DNA of 16,804 nucleotides from an uncultured Lachnospiraceae bacterium (GCA_934351765.1 CAKRJM010000024.1:1-16804), one strand, 5' to 3'; shown: positions 1-7,759, numbered from the stretch's first letter. Translations and numbers: made by a program. Notes: generated by a model not told the origin, from the sequence alone.

Positions 1-1687
1 GGCTCTCCTGCCGTCTGATGTAGCCCTCATATTTTAAATTGATATTGACCTGCTCTGCCACGGACTCGGAAAGCTCTGGACGATCCGGATCGATCTCTTC
101 CACTGCTTCATAAGAAAGCTCCGGACGCTTGATCAGCTCTGCCAGCGTGATCCCGTTCTTTAACAAGGTACTTTCATGAGCCTCCAGGAACTTCTGAACC
201 TTCTCATTTCCACCCACACTTGTGTGCGTCAAACGCTCTACTTCCCGGTCAATGGCTTCTTTCTTTGCCACAACACCGGCATACCGTTCGTCATCAATAA
301 GACCGATTTCATGACCGATCCCGGAAAGCCGCAGATCGGCATTGTCCTGACGTAAAAGCAGGCGGTATTCCGCTCTGGAGGTCATCATGCGGTACGGCTC
401 ATGGCTTTCCTTTGTCACAAGATCGTCGATCAGAACGCCAATATAGGCCTGAGAGCGGTCCAAAACCACACCGGAAAGCCCTTTTGCCTTTCTGGCTGCG
501 TTGATTCCGGCCATCAGCCCCTGTGCCGCCGCTTCCTCATAACCGGAACTTCCGTTAAACTGACCGCCGCTGAACAGGCCGGAGATTTTCCGGAATTCCA
601 GGGTCGGATAAAGCTGTCTCGCATCAATACAATCATATTCAATGGCATAGGCATTCCGCACGATTTTCACATGCTCCAGTCCCGGAACGGTGCGGTACAT
701 AGCATACTGGACATCCTCCGGAAGGGAACTGGACATACCGCCCAGATACATCTCATTAGTGTATTCCCCCTCCGGCTCAATAAATACCTGATGACGATTT
801 TTGTCGGCAAACTTCACGACCTTATCTTCAATGGAGGGGCAGTACCGGGGGCCGGTGCCCTCAATAAAACCGGAAAACAGGGGGGAGCGATCCAGATTTT
901 CACGGATAATTTTATGAGTCTCTTCATTGGTATAGGTCAGCCAGCAGGAAACCTGCTCCCTCTGAACCGATTCCGGATCAGTCGTAAAGGAAAACGGCAC
1001 CACCCGCCTGTCACCGAACTGCTCCTCCATCTTGGAAAAATCAATGCTCCGCCTGTCGGCTCTTGCCGGTGTTCCCGTCTTAAAGCGGTACATCTTTACG
1101 CCGTTTTCCTTCAGGGAATCCGTCAAATGAGTTGCCGCCTGAAGCCCGTTGGGGCCGGTAGGATTGCTTACATCTCCGAAAATACAGCGCGCCCGCAGGT
1201 AAACGCCTGTGGCCAGAACGGCCGCTTTGCAGAAATATTCCGCGCCTGACACGGTACGGACACCCTTTAATACTCCGTCCTCAACAATCAGTTCTGCCAC
1301 TTCCGCCTGACGGATTGTTAAATGGTCGGTGTTTTCCAGAGTAGTTCTCATCTGTCTCGTATAGTTCTGCTTGTCCGCCTGTGCCCGAAGGGAATGAACC
1401 GCCGGACCTTTCGACTGATTTAACATCTTCGACTGGATAAAGGTCTTGTCGATGTTTTTCCCCATCTCACCGCCCAGAGCGTCCAGCTCCCTCACCAGAT
1501 GTCCCTTGGAACTGCCGCCGATATTGGGATTACAGGGCATCAGGGCAATGCTGTCCACACTGACAGTGAACATGATCGTCTCCAGCCCCAGCCTTGCACT
1601 TGCCAGCGCAGCCTCACAGCCGGCGTGTCCGGCGCCAACTACCACCACATCATACGTCTCTCTCAGAACCCTTCTGTTCTGTTCCAT
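1..1687 (-). CDS. mnmG: tRNA uridine-5-carboxymethylaminomethyl modification enzyme MnmG (GidA), C-terminus outside the window
   Basis: FAD-dependent partner of MnmE; together they install the (carboxymethyl)aminomethyl group at C5 of wobble U34 in certain tRNAs, in the cytoplasm. The reading frame is open from an ATG at 1687 to the window edge, 562 complete codons; the family is usually about 620-630 residues, so roughly 65-70 C-terminal residues are missing. Visible motifs: the N-terminal FAD dinucleotide-binding [10 protein letters not shown] after a beta strand of four valines; the [12 protein letters not shown] segment with the first conserved Cys; [11 protein letters not shown] with the second conserved Cys; and KYEGYIRRQ near the edge, typical of the C-terminal region that helps bind MnmE and tRNA. 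The start is supported by GGAGG at 1695-1699, 7 bases upstream. It lies 14 bases after the mnmE stop, so the two partners are very likely cotranscribed. Identity is near certain. Confidence 0.97.
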   Translation of the reverse strand, partial: MEQNRRVLRETYDVVVVGAGHAGCEAALASARLGLETIMFTVSVDSIALMPCNPNIGGSSKGHLVRELDALGGEMGKNIDKTFIQSKMLNQSKGPAVHSLRAQADKQNYTRQMRTTLENTDHLTIRQAEVAELIVEDGVLKGVRTVSGAEYFCKAAVLATGVYLRARCIFGDVSNPTGPNGLQAATHLTDSLKENGVKMYRFKTGTPARADRRSIDFSKMEEQFGDRRVVPFSFTTDPESVQREQVSCWLTYTNEETHKIIRENLDRSPLFSGFIEGTGPRYCPSIEDKVVKFADKNRHQVFIEPEGEYTNEMYLGGMSSSLPEDVQYAMYRTVPGLEHVKIVRNAYAIEYDCIDARQLYPTLEFRKISGLFSGGQFNGSSGYEEAAAQGLMAGINAARKAKGLSGVVLDRSQAYIGVLIDDLVTKESHEPYRMMTSRAEYRLLLRQDNADLRLSGIGHEIGLIDDERYAGVVAKKEAIDREVERLTHTSVGGNEKVQKFLEAHESTLLKNGITLAELIKRPELSYEAVEEIDPDRPELSESVAEQVNINLKYEGYIRRQES

Positions 1688-1701
1688 GTCTCTGCCTCCG
1701 A

Positions 1702-3084
1702 TCATTTTCCCATACAGAACTTACTGAAGATCTCGTTTACAAGATCCTCCTCTACCGACTCGCCGATCACCGATCCCAGCGCCTCATAGGCATCCATGAG
1801 ATCAATCGAATAGAAGTCCTCCGGCATCTGGTTTTCGATGCTTTCCCCGACCTTTTCCAGACTTTCCTCAGCCCGCCGAAGTGCGTCCTTCTGTCTTGCG
1901 CTGTTCAAATAAATCTCATCATGGAACTGAACCTCGCCAGAGAAAAACATCTTTGAAATTGCCTCTGAAAGCTCCGAAAGTCCGATCCGCTCCTTTGCCG
2001 AGAACAGGATCACCTGCTTTCCCGTCCGATCCCATAAGTCTTCTGCCGTGATCTTCTGCTCCAGATCTGATTTATTTAACAGCACAATTGCCTGTTTTTC
2101 CCGGATCATCGAAATAATTGCCTCATCTTCTGCAGAAAGGGGCTCCGAAGAATCCACCACATAAAGGATCAGATCTGCATCTTTTGCATGTTCCACGGCA
2201 CGATCCACCCCGATCTTTTCCACCAGATCCTCGGTTTTTCGGATTCCCGCCGTGTCCATCAGATTCAGGCTGATCCCGTTAAGGTTCAGATGCTCCTCCA
2301 GCGTATCTCTGGTAGTTCCCGCCACATCAGTCACGATGGCCCGTTCTTCACCGAGAAGAAGATTCAGGACTGAGGATTTCCCGGCATTGGGCCGTCCCAG
2401 GATCACCGTCTTAATGCCCTCGGAGATCAGCCGCCCGTTGTCAGCAGAACGCAGAAGCTCCGCCACTTCTTCCTTCAACTCTCTTACCGTACCGGCCAGA
2501 CGATCACTGTATCCGTCCAGCGATATATGCTCCGGATCGTCCAAAGCCGACTCGATGAAGGCTATTTCGTAAATCAGCTTCTTCCGAAGCTCCTTGATCT
2601 TCTCTGATAAAGCGCCGCCAATCTGCTTTAAGGAGCTTTTCATGGCATATTCATTCTTGGATTCGATCAGCTCCATGACTGCCTCCGCCTGAGACAGATC
2701 GATCCTGCCGTTTAAAAAGGCACGCTTGGTGAATTCGCCGGCCTCCGCCGGTCTTGCCCCATGCTTTAACACGGTCTCCAGTACCCGCTTTACCACATAT
2801 ACCCCTCCATGGCAGTCGATCTCCACCGTATCCTCTGCCGTATAGCTGTGGGGGTGTCTCATGTAAATTACAAGCACCTCATCGATCATGGTTTCACCAT
2901 CATAAATGTGACCGTAGGTGACCGTATGACTCGGAAGCTCCATGACATTCCGTTCTTTTTTCGCCGGATAAAAGATCCTGGAAAGCACTGCCAGCGCTTC
3001 CTCCCCGCTGATGCGGACGATCCCGATCCCGGAGCTTGATACGGCTGTTGCGATGGCCGCGATTGTACCGCTCTGTTCCTGCAT
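1702..3084 (-). CDS. mnmE: tRNA modification GTPase MnmE (TrmE), 460 residues
   Basis: Potassium-activated GTPase that acts with MnmG in wobble-uridine modification. The N-terminal folate-binding domain (about 1-115) is followed by a helical domain interrupted by the Ras-like G domain. G-domain motifs are visible: P-loop GRPNAGKSS (about 230-238), DVAGTTRD (about 253-260), DTAG (about 277-280) and NKSD. The protein ends in CMGK, the C-terminal Cys motif (usually C-[ILV]-G-K) that carries an essential Cys; Met at the second place is a mild variation. Start choice: the frame is open four codons further to a TTG at 3096, but that TTG-GAG-GAA contains the Shine-Dalgarno GGAGG itself. The ATG at 3084, five bases after it, gives the family-typical start [14 protein letters not shown] terminator-like hairpin lies directly upstream (3095-3130). 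The length is normal for the family. Confidence 0.97.
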   Translation of the reverse strand: MQEQSGTIAAIATAVSSSGIGIVRISGEEALAVLSRIFYPAKKERNVMELPSHTVTYGHIYDGETMIDEVLVIYMRHPHSYTAEDTVEIDCHGGVYVVKRVLETVLKHGARPAEAGEFTKRAFLNGRIDLSQAEAVMELIESKNEYAMKSSLKQIGGALSEKIKELRKKLIYEIAFIESALDDPEHISLDGYSDRLAGTVRELKEEVAELLRSADNGRLISEGIKTVILGRPNAGKSSVLNLLLGEERAIVTDVAGTTRDTLEEHLNLNGISLNLMDTAGIRKTEDLVEKIGVDRAVEHAKDADLILYVVDSSEPLSAEDEAIISMIREKQAIVLLNKSDLEQKITAEDLWDRTGKQVILFSAKERIGLSELSEAISKMFFSGEVQFHDEIYLNSARQKDALRRAEESLEKVGESIENQMPEDFYSIDLMDAYEALGSVIGESVEEDLVNEIFSKFCMGK

Positions 3085-3094
3085 AATTTCCTCC

Positions 3095-3130
3095 AAAAAA
3101 GGGGCTTACACATCTTGTGCAGCCCCTTTT
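3095..3130 (-). terminator. terminator-like hairpin between jag and mnmE, abutting the mnmE ribosome binding site
   Basis: Read on the minus strand, AAAAGGGGCT pairs with AGCCCCTTTT (10 bp). An inner CACA/TGTG extends the stem over a small internal loop, and six T residues follow at once. The T run ends where the mnmE Shine-Dalgarno GGAGG begins. There is no room for a separate mnmE promoter after it, so it probably gives partial termination between jag and mnmE, or it folds next to the ribosome binding site and limits mnmE translation. Function is inferred from structure only. Confidence 0.7.
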
Positions 3131-3142
3131 CCAATCTCGTTA

Positions 3143-3859
3143 TTACTGTTCGCTTCGATGATACTCCCTGCGTTCTCTGTAAGGTCTTGAGGGGCGGTCA
3201 TAACGGTTGTTGTCGTAACGGCCTCTGCTTTCCTTTTTCAGGGAAACGATCACATGACGGTACGGCTCGTCGCCCTCACTTCTCGTCACCACATACTTAT
3301 CATTCTGAAGTGCGGAATGAATGATCCGTCTCTCATACGGATTCATCGGCTCCAGAGAAACCGGTCTCTTTGTCCGTTTTACCTTGGAAGCGATATTTCT
3401 AGCCAGGCTTTCCAGCGTTGCTTTTCTTCTTTCACGGTAATTTTCCGTGTCAAGCTTCACGCGGAGATATTCCTCGCTCTCTTTGTTGATAATCAGGCTT
3501 ACCAGATACTGTAAGGAATCCAGGGTCTGTCCTCTCTTTCCGATCAGAACTCCCATGTCCGCTCCGGCAAGGTCGATATTCAGGCACTTCTCTTCTTCGT
3601 CCATGGAAGAGGTAATGGTCACCTCCATATTCATGGCCGCAAATACATCCTTTAAAAACTCCTCCGCCATATCTGTTACTGTCAGTACTTTTCTTGCCTT
3701 GATAATGGCCGGTTTACTGTTAAAAATACCAAGAATTCCTGTGCTGCCTTTTTCTACTACAACATATTCCATCTTGTCGCTGGTGGTTTCCAACTGGATC
3801 AGTGCCTTTGTAACGGCATCTTCAACAGTTTTGGCTGATACTTCGATATAATCGCCCAT
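3143..3859 (-). CDS. jag: Jag / KhpB RNA-binding protein (SpoIIIJ-associated), 238 residues
   Basis: Cytoplasmic RNA-binding protein normally encoded beside yidC (spoIIIJ). In other Firmicutes the family (KhpB/EloR) is tied to small-RNA binding and control of cell elongation; its role here is inferred from homology. Domains in order: a Jag_N domain at about 1-52 (MGDYIEVSAKTVEDAV, then GSTGILGIFNSKPA); a type II KH domain with GVLIGKRGQTLDSLQYL at about 104-119, GKRG being the GXXG loop; and an R3H domain at about 150-210 with the R-x3-H signature at R177-H181. A tail of about 28 residues rich in Arg and Tyr follows, likely disordered and RNA-contacting. The ATG at 3859 is preceded by GGGAGG at 3868-3873, which directly follows the yidC stop. 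The gap to yidC is 14 bases, so they form one operon. Confidence 0.95.
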   Translation of the reverse strand: MGDYIEVSAKTVEDAVTKALIQLETTSDKMEYVVVEKGSTGILGIFNSKPAIIKARKVLTVTDMAEEFLKDVFAAMNMEVTITSSMDEEEKCLNIDLAGADMGVLIGKRGQTLDSLQYLVSLIINKESEEYLRVKLDTENYRERRKATLESLARNIASKVKRTKRPVSLEPMNPYERRIIHSALQNDKYVVTRSEGDEPYRHVIVSLKKESRGRYDNNRYDRPSRPYRERREYHRSEQ

Positions 3860-3873
3860 GACAGTAACCTCCC

Positions 3874-5100
3874 TTATTTTTTCTTGCCCTTCTTCTCGTC
3901 GTAATCCTGAACCATACGGGCTCTGGAAGCGATGGTCCCCATATTTTCACGCTTCTCTTTGTAATAATCCGTTGAATTCGTCTTTGCTTTTGCTGCACGC
4001 TCCTCTTCCAAAGCCTTCTTTCGTTCGGCTGCGACAGCCGCCTTGTTGGCACTCTGGATCGTCGCGTTGGCATTGATGGGCGGAAGCCCTTTCTTTGCAC
4101 GCTTTTTATTCTTTTTCTCGATGTTTTCCTTGATCATATCATCCACATCGATCTTCTTCATGTACTGATTGATTCCAATCTGAAGTACCATACGGGCGGT
4201 GGAGCTGGCTACCCAGTAAATACCGATACCGATGGGGAACGTGATACAGAAGAATACCGACATGATCGGCATTACCGTATTCATAGACTTCATAGCACCT
4301 GCACCCGGTGCATCGGGATCCTGAGGTGCCGTATTCATGGTCTTTACACTGAGCCACTGAGTCAGTCCGGCGAGGATCGGGATGATCAGCGCGATTGAAA
4401 ACTTAAAACCGGGAGCCTCCGTCAGGTTCATACCACCGAGGAAGCTGTTGATATGAAGGAATTTAGAAGAAGTCTCTGTAATAACTCCTTCCAGAGCCGG
4501 AAATACTTCCTTTAACTGATTCCAGGAGGAAGCAGTGAATTTTCCAAATAGATCCACCAGCTTGTTTGCCTGACTGTAATCGATCTTATCAATGGGAAGC
4601 TTGTTTGCCGAAGCCAGGTCTGCGATCTTATTGATATAATCGGTCTGCTGCATAACCGGAGTAACCACATTCATAAGAAGGGTTTTTACCTCTGTGATAT
4701 ACGCCGGAATCCGGTAAATAACCTGATACAGGGCAAACAGGATCGGAAGCTGAATGATCGTTGTTAAACAGCCGCCTGTCGGGGAAGCGCCGTACTTGTT
4801 ATAAACGGCCTGCTGCTCCATCTGCATTTTCTGCATGGCTGCCTGATCCTGCTGTTTATTCTTATACTTCTTCTGAATCGCCATAAGCTCAGGCTGCATA
4901 ACGGCATTCAGTTTCATAAATTTCTGCTGCTTGATCGTTAAAGGCAGAAGAATCAGATTGATGATGATGGTAAACAGAATAATACACCATGCAACATTGT
5001 GAACCCCAAGCTTGTAAATACCATCCATGATCCAGCCGAGAGCTGTGGCGATGGGGCCAATGATGAATGTTGTACTTTTTGTCAATAACAGAAAGTTCAA
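3874..5100 (-). CDS. yidC: membrane protein insertase YidC (OxaA/SpoIIIJ family), 408 residues, TTG start
   Basis: Inserts and folds membrane proteins in the cytoplasmic membrane, alone or with SecYEG. There is no large periplasmic domain, as in Gram-positive YidC. Hydrophobic segments: about 36-54 (core TM1, ending in LILLPLTIKQQK), 109-130 (GGCLTTIIQLPILFALYQ), then a long external loop, then FKFSIALIIPILAGL and a final pair around MNTVMPIMSVFFCITFPIGIGIYW. A cytoplasmic coiled region follows TM1 (about 60-105), and a Lys-rich C-terminal tail of about 90 residues probably contacts ribosomes. The groove arginine conserved in YidC (E. coli R366, B. subtilis SpoIIIJ R73) is Asn48 here. Start: the frame extends to a TTG at 5115, but that codon overlaps the Shine-Dalgarno GGAGG (5109-5113). 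The TTG at 5100, eight bases downstream, gives MNFLLLTKSTTFIIGPIA and is preferred. Confidence 0.94.
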   Translation of the reverse strand: MNFLLLTKSTTFIIGPIATALGWIMDGIYKLGVHNVAWCIILFTIIINLILLPLTIKQQKFMKLNAVMQPELMAIQKKYKNKQQDQAAMQKMQMEQQAVYNKYGASPTGGCLTTIIQLPILFALYQVIYRIPAYITEVKTLLMNVVTPVMQQTDYINKIADLASANKLPIDKIDYSQANKLVDLFGKFTASSWNQLKEVFPALEGVITETSSKFLHINSFLGGMNLTEAPGFKFSIALIIPILAGLTQWLSVKTMNTAPQDPDAPGAGAMKSMNTVMPIMSVFFCITFPIGIGIYWVASSTARMVLQIGINQYMKKIDVDDMIKENIEKKNKKRAKKGLPPINANATIQSANKAAVAAERKKALEEERAAKAKTNSTDYYKEKRENMGTIASRARMVQDYDEKKGKKK

Positions 5101-5117
5101 AGTTCCTACCTCCAAAA

Positions 5118-5333
5118 TCAGGGTACGGGATCATACCCGCCCTTTGCAAAAGGATTGCATCTCAATATTCGTTTGACTGCCAGAAATGAGCCCTTTAAAG
5201 CACCATATTTTTCCAGCGCCTCAATGGCGTACTGGGAGCAGGTAGGCGTATAGATACAGCGGGTCCTTGTTTTCAGACCCGACAGATATTTTCTGTAAAA
5301 ACGTATGCATCTGATCAGCAGACGCTTTATCAT
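5118..5333 (-). CDS. yidD: membrane protein insertion efficiency factor YidD, 71 residues
   Basis: Small membrane-associated protein (DUF37/haemolytic-domain family) that assists YidC-dependent insertion. The family signature is clear: an amphipathic basic N-terminus ([18 protein letters not shown]), then [20 protein letters not shown] with the Cys pair, then [17 protein letters not shown] with the third Cys and the invariant Pro. The length is typical (about 70-85). The ATG at 5333 is preceded by AGGTG in the rnpA-yidD gap of 17 bases. It lies 17 bases before yidC, its functional partner, in the usual rnpA-yidD-yidC order. Confidence 0.96.
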   Translation of the reverse strand: MIKRLLIRCIRFYRKYLSGLKTRTRCIYTPTCSQYAIEALEKYGALKGSFLAVKRILRCNPFAKGGYDPVP

Positions 5334-5350
5334 AGTTCTTCACCTGCATC

Positions 5351-5686
5351 CTACATCAAATGGTGGCTTTTCATCAGCTTTAAAAGGGCTCCCTCTATTT
5401 CCTGGTAAGTCCTGTCTCTGCATTTTTCTCTCGCAATGATCACAAGATCATATCCGCGCGCTGCCTCATTACAGCGGATCCGGTAACATTCGCGGATCTG
5501 TCGTTTCAGCCGGTGTCTCACCACGCTGTTTCCGACCTTTTTGCTGACAGAAATGCCGACTCTGTTTTCACCTTCATCGTCTCTTTTCCTCGTATACATG
5601 ACGAGGTATCGGTTTGCAAGGGAGTTTCCTCCGCGGTAGACCGCCTGAAACTCCTTATTCTTTTTTAACGAATGGAATGTACTCAT
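5351..5686 (-). CDS. rnpA: ribonuclease P protein component RnpA, 111 residues
   Basis: Protein cofactor of RNase P; it binds the 5' leader of precursor tRNAs and helps the catalytic RNA remove it. Visible features are the N-terminal LKKNKEFQAVYRGG that starts the fold and the RNR-type basic motif GNSVVRHRLKRQIRE (about 52-66), where His replaces the usual Asn of RNR. The terminal YDLVIIAREKC strand and the helix TYQEIEGALLKLM follow. The length is normal. The ATG at 5686 has a modest AGGTAGAG ribosome binding site. It sits 45 bases beyond the rpmH stop, and the hairpin between them may reduce rnpA expression relative to rpmH. Confidence 0.96.
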   Translation of the reverse strand: MSTFHSLKKNKEFQAVYRGGNSLANRYLVMYTRKRDDEGENRVGISVSKKVGNSVVRHRLKRQIRECYRIRCNEAARGYDLVIIAREKCRDRTYQEIEGALLKLMKSHHLM

Positions 5687-5704
5687 ACTCTACCTATTGA
5701 AGGG

Positions 5705-5733
5705 AAAACAAAAGGCCACAATGCTGCGGCCTT
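5705..5733 (-). terminator. weak terminator or attenuator between rpmH and rnpA
   Basis: On the minus strand AAGGCC (starting inside the rpmH stop codon) pairs with GGCCTT. A mismatch and two more pairs (CA/TG) enclose a four-base loop, and TTGTTTT follows. The stem is short and the T run is broken by a G, so partial termination is more likely than a full stop. This would let the abundant L34 message exceed that of rnpA and downstream genes. Expression effect is inferred. Confidence 0.6.
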
Positions 5734-5866
5734 ATGCTGATAACTGCTTTCTTCCCTTTGCTCTTCTGGCTGCTAAAACTTTTCTTCCACCTTTGGAACT
5801 CATTCTTGCACGGAAGCCATGAACCTTTGCACGGGATCTCTTCTTGGGCTGGAATGTCATCTTCAT
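5732..5866 (-). CDS. rpmH: 50S ribosomal protein L34, 44 residues
   Basis: Small, highly basic protein of the large ribosomal subunit. The translation begins [20 protein letters not shown], continues [19 protein letters not shown] and ends KQLSA, which matches the L34 family along its whole length (44 residues is the common size). It has a strong ribosome binding site, AAGGAGGTG, 7 bases before the ATG at 5866, and a consensus promoter about 50 bases upstream. It is the first gene of the leftward string and begins at the edge of oriC, its near-universal position in bacteria. Confidence 0.98.
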   Translation of the reverse strand: MKMTFQPKKRSRAKVHGFRARMSSKGGRKVLAARRAKGRKQLSA

Positions 5867-5917
5867 GATCACAACACCTCCTTTTCTCCAGTTTACATAT
5901 AATAAAACATCATTTCC

Positions 5918-5946
5918 ATTATAGGCAAAGAGGAAAGTTCCGTCAA
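5918..5946 (-). promoter_or_regulatory. rpmH operon promoter (sigma-A type)
   Basis: On the minus strand, TTGACG (-35, plus-strand 5941-5946) is separated by exactly 17 bases from a perfect TATAAT (-10, plus-strand 5918-5923). A start about 7 bases further (near 5911) would give a leader of about 45 bases carrying the rpmH ribosome binding site. It points away from oriC and probably drives rpmH through at least jag. Confidence 0.85.
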
Positions 5947-6130
5947 GCGGAATTTTACGGAAAAACGCGATTCTTCTGCGGTTTTTTCCCTTTTATCCCC
6001 ATTTTTTTCTTCGTCCACAGTTCGTCCCCAATATATCCACATGGTTATCCACAGTTGTCCACAATTTGTGGATAAGTTGTGGATAAGTCTGTGGTTTTGT
6101 TGTTATCTCCCTGTGTATATGTTTCTGAAA

Positions 6131-6155
6131 CCCTTATTTTTCAAGGCTTTTCCAC
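6131..6155. repeat. origin near-repeat, copy 1 (upstream of dnaA)
   Basis: This stretch matches 7912-7936 at 21 of 25 positions. Its core TTTTCAAGGCTTTTCCAC (6138-6155) differs by one base from the second copy. It ends in a DnaA-like TTTTCCACT next to an inverted TGTGGACAA box. Copy 2 adjoins the unwinding element. Confidence 0.8.
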
Positions 6156-6183
6156 TGTGGACAAAGTTATCCACAGTTTCTCG

Positions 6184-6212
6184 TTGAAATTTATCAAAAC
6201 TTGGTATAGAAT
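6184..6212 (+). promoter_or_regulatory. probable dnaA promoter
   Basis: TTGAAA (-35, 6184-6189), a 17-base spacer, and TAGAAT (-10, 6207-6212). A start near 6219 gives a leader of about 78 bases to the dnaA ATG at 6297. DnaA boxes flank it closely: two at 6156-6175 upstream and three at 6241-6269 downstream, which would suit repression by DnaA. An overlapping TATAGA at 6205 is an alternative -10 with a poorer 15-base spacer. Confidence 0.7.
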
Positions 6213-6296
6213 AATAAGGGTATATGGCTTACTTTGCCTTTGTGGATAAGTTTATCCACAGTATCCACAATGAACGATAATCAGGAGAATCCGAAC

Positions 6297-7676
6297 ATGC
6301 TTCAGAAAATACTTGATAACTGGGAAAAAATCATTCAGCTCATGCGGGAAGAATATGATATTGCCGATGTCAGCTATAATACCTGGCTGAAACCGCTTCA
6401 GGTTCAGTCTGTCGATGAATCCAGCCATGTGGTCCATGTGGCCAGCCTGGATCCTGCCGTAGAAGGCCTCGGCCTGGATCTGATCCGAAAAAAATATGCG
6501 TTTCCGCTCCAGATCTCCATTCTGGAGGTCACCGGGTATGATTGTACGGTGCAGTTTTCCGTGAAAAACGAGAAGACTTCCTCCGGAAATCAGGAGTCTG
6601 CTGCCAAGGAACCGGACGCTTCCCTGTTTTCGGTCATGCAAAGTGCCAATTTAAACCCGAAGTATACCTTTGATACCTTCGTGGTCGGCTCCAATAATAA
6701 AATGGCGCATGCAGCGGCGCTGGCAGTGGCGGAAAATCCTGCCCAGATCTACAATCCTCTGTTTATCTACGGAGGCGTGGGACTGGGAAAGACCCATCTG
6801 ATGCACTCCATCGCCAACTTTATTTTAAAGAACGATCAGACAAAGAAGATTACCTATGTGACCTCAGAGAAGTTCACCAACGAGCTGATCGATGCGATCC
6901 GGAATAAAAATATGACAACCTCCGCCCAGTTCCGGGAGAAATACCGGAATAATGACGTGCTCCTCATCGACGATATCCAGTTTATTATAGGAAAAGAGAG
7001 TACCCAGGAGGAATTTTTCCATACCTTCAACGCCCTTCATGATGCGAAAAAGCAGATCATTATCTCCAGCGACCGTCCGCCCAAGGACTTCAAGACCCTG
7101 GAGGAGCGTCTTGTTTCCCGTTTTGAATGGGGCCTGGCCGTTGATATCCAGTCTCCTGATTATGAAACGCGAATGGCGATTCTCCGGAAAAAAGAGGAAA
7201 TGGATGGCTACAACATCGACAATGAGGTGATCAAATACATTGCCACCAACGTAAAATCCAATATCCGTGAGCTGGAGGGTGCACTGACTAAGGTCATCGC
7301 CTTGTCGAAGCTCGATAACTCCGAGATCACCCTGGAGCTGGCAGAAGAAGCCTTAAAGGATTTCATTTCTCCCAATAAAACAGCGGCGGTGACGCCTCAG
7401 AGCATCATCAATGTGGTGGCAGACCATTATAAATGTACGCCGGAGGACATTTTATCGGCAAAACGGAACAAGGAAATCGTGGTTCCCAGACAGGTCGTGA
7501 TGTATTTATGCCGCACCATGACCGATACGCCGCTTCAGACCATCGGAAAGGCCCTCGGCGGAAAGGATCATTCCACCATCATGAGCGGTGTAAAGAAGAT
7601 CACCAAGCAGCTGGAGACCGATGAGGCCATGAGCCATACCATCGAGGTTTTGAAAAAGAAGCTGAATCCTGTTTAA
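6297..7676 (+). CDS. dnaA: chromosomal replication initiator DnaA, 459 residues
   Basis: AAA+ initiator that binds DnaA boxes, oligomerises with ATP and opens oriC; also a transcription regulator. Domain I (about 1-85) starts MLQKILDNWEKIIQLM and contains YNTWLKPL. A short linker (about 90-118) follows. Domain III carries Walker A GGVGLGKT (159-166), Walker B LLIDDIQF (222-229), sensor 1 ISSDRPP (256-262) and the sensor 2 arginine region SNIRELEGAL (321-330). Domain IV carries the DnaA signature from about 405 to 430, with the box-reading GGKDHSTI at 421-428. Start: the frame continues upstream to an ATG at 6270 and a TTG at 6234, but these lie within DnaA boxes without a ribosome binding site. 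The ATG at 6297 has AGGAG at 6283-6287, nine bases upstream, and gives the normal domain I length. All key residues look intact. Confidence 0.97.
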   Translation: MLQKILDNWEKIIQLMREEYDIADVSYNTWLKPLQVQSVDESSHVVHVASLDPAVEGLGLDLIRKKYAFPLQISILEVTGYDCTVQFSVKNEKTSSGNQESAAKEPDASLFSVMQSANLNPKYTFDTFVVGSNNKMAHAAALAVAENPAQIYNPLFIYGGVGLGKTHLMHSIANFILKNDQTKKITYVTSEKFTNELIDAIRNKNMTTSAQFREKYRNNDVLLIDDIQFIIGKESTQEEFFHTFNALHDAKKQIIISSDRPPKDFKTLEERLVSRFEWGLAVDIQSPDYETRMAILRKKEEMDGYNIDNEVIKYIATNVKSNIRELEGALTKVIALSKLDNSEITLELAEEALKDFISPNKTAAVTPQSIINVVADHYKCTPEDILSAKRNKEIVVPRQVVMYLCRTMTDTPLQTIGKALGGKDHSTIMSGVKKITKQLETDEAMSHTIEVLKKKLNPV

Positions 7677-7694
7677 CAGACCGCTTCTAACTGA

Positions 7695-7740
7695 GATCCG
7701 AGAAAAGCGATCGAACGATCGCTATAACAGGATCACTATA
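7695..7740. repeat. palindrome and GATC cluster in the dnaA-dnaN gap
   Basis: AGCGATCG-AA-CGATCGCT (7706-7723) is a perfect 8-bp-arm inverted repeat. GATC occurs at 7695, 7709, 7717 and 7731, four times in 40 bases. GATCGCTATA (7717-7726) and GATCACTATA (7731-7740) form a direct repeat with one mismatch, 14 bases apart. No T run follows the palindrome, so it does not look like a terminator for dnaA. Its place just before the DnaA-box array suggests a protein binding site in the origin, or an RNA hairpin in a dnaA-dnaN transcript. Function unknown. Confidence 0.6.
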
Positions 7741-7759
7741 TATAAGTAGAAACTCCGTC

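Larger units (their letters stand above)
6011..6269. other. oriC: oriC, upstream half: DnaA-box cluster before dnaA
   Basis: Boxes are compared with TTATCCACA. Exact matches lie at 6045-6053 (+), 6067-6075 (-), 6078-6086 (-), 6167-6175 (+), 6241-6249 (-) and 6252-6260 (+). One-mismatch boxes lie at 6033-6041 (+), 6055-6063 (+), 6156-6164 (-) and 6261-6269 (+). A weaker TCGTCCACA is at 6011-6019. Three groups are apparent: a dense block 6033-6086 with boxes about every 10-12 bases; a pair at 6156-6175 just upstream of the dnaA -35; and a triplet at 6241-6269 inside the dnaA leader, ending just before an alternative ATG. The last two groups suggest that DnaA autoregulates its own promoter. T-rich stretches at 5981-6010 flank the block. 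DnaA binding itself is inferred. Confidence 0.93.

Noticed and set aside
401..1249. Plus-strand open frame of 282 codons
   Set aside because: It lies wholly antisense to mnmG, whose motifs and codon pattern are clear; the antisense product has no recognisable domain and no ribosome binding site.
6011..6269. Regularly repeated short motifs considered as a CRISPR-like or iteron plasmid array
   Set aside because: The repeats are DnaA boxes on both strands beside dnaA in a standard chromosomal gene order; there are no uniform spacers and no rep gene.
7706..7723. Palindrome considered as the dnaA terminator
   Set aside because: The two-base centre forces a strained loop and no T run follows, so intrinsic termination is unlikely.
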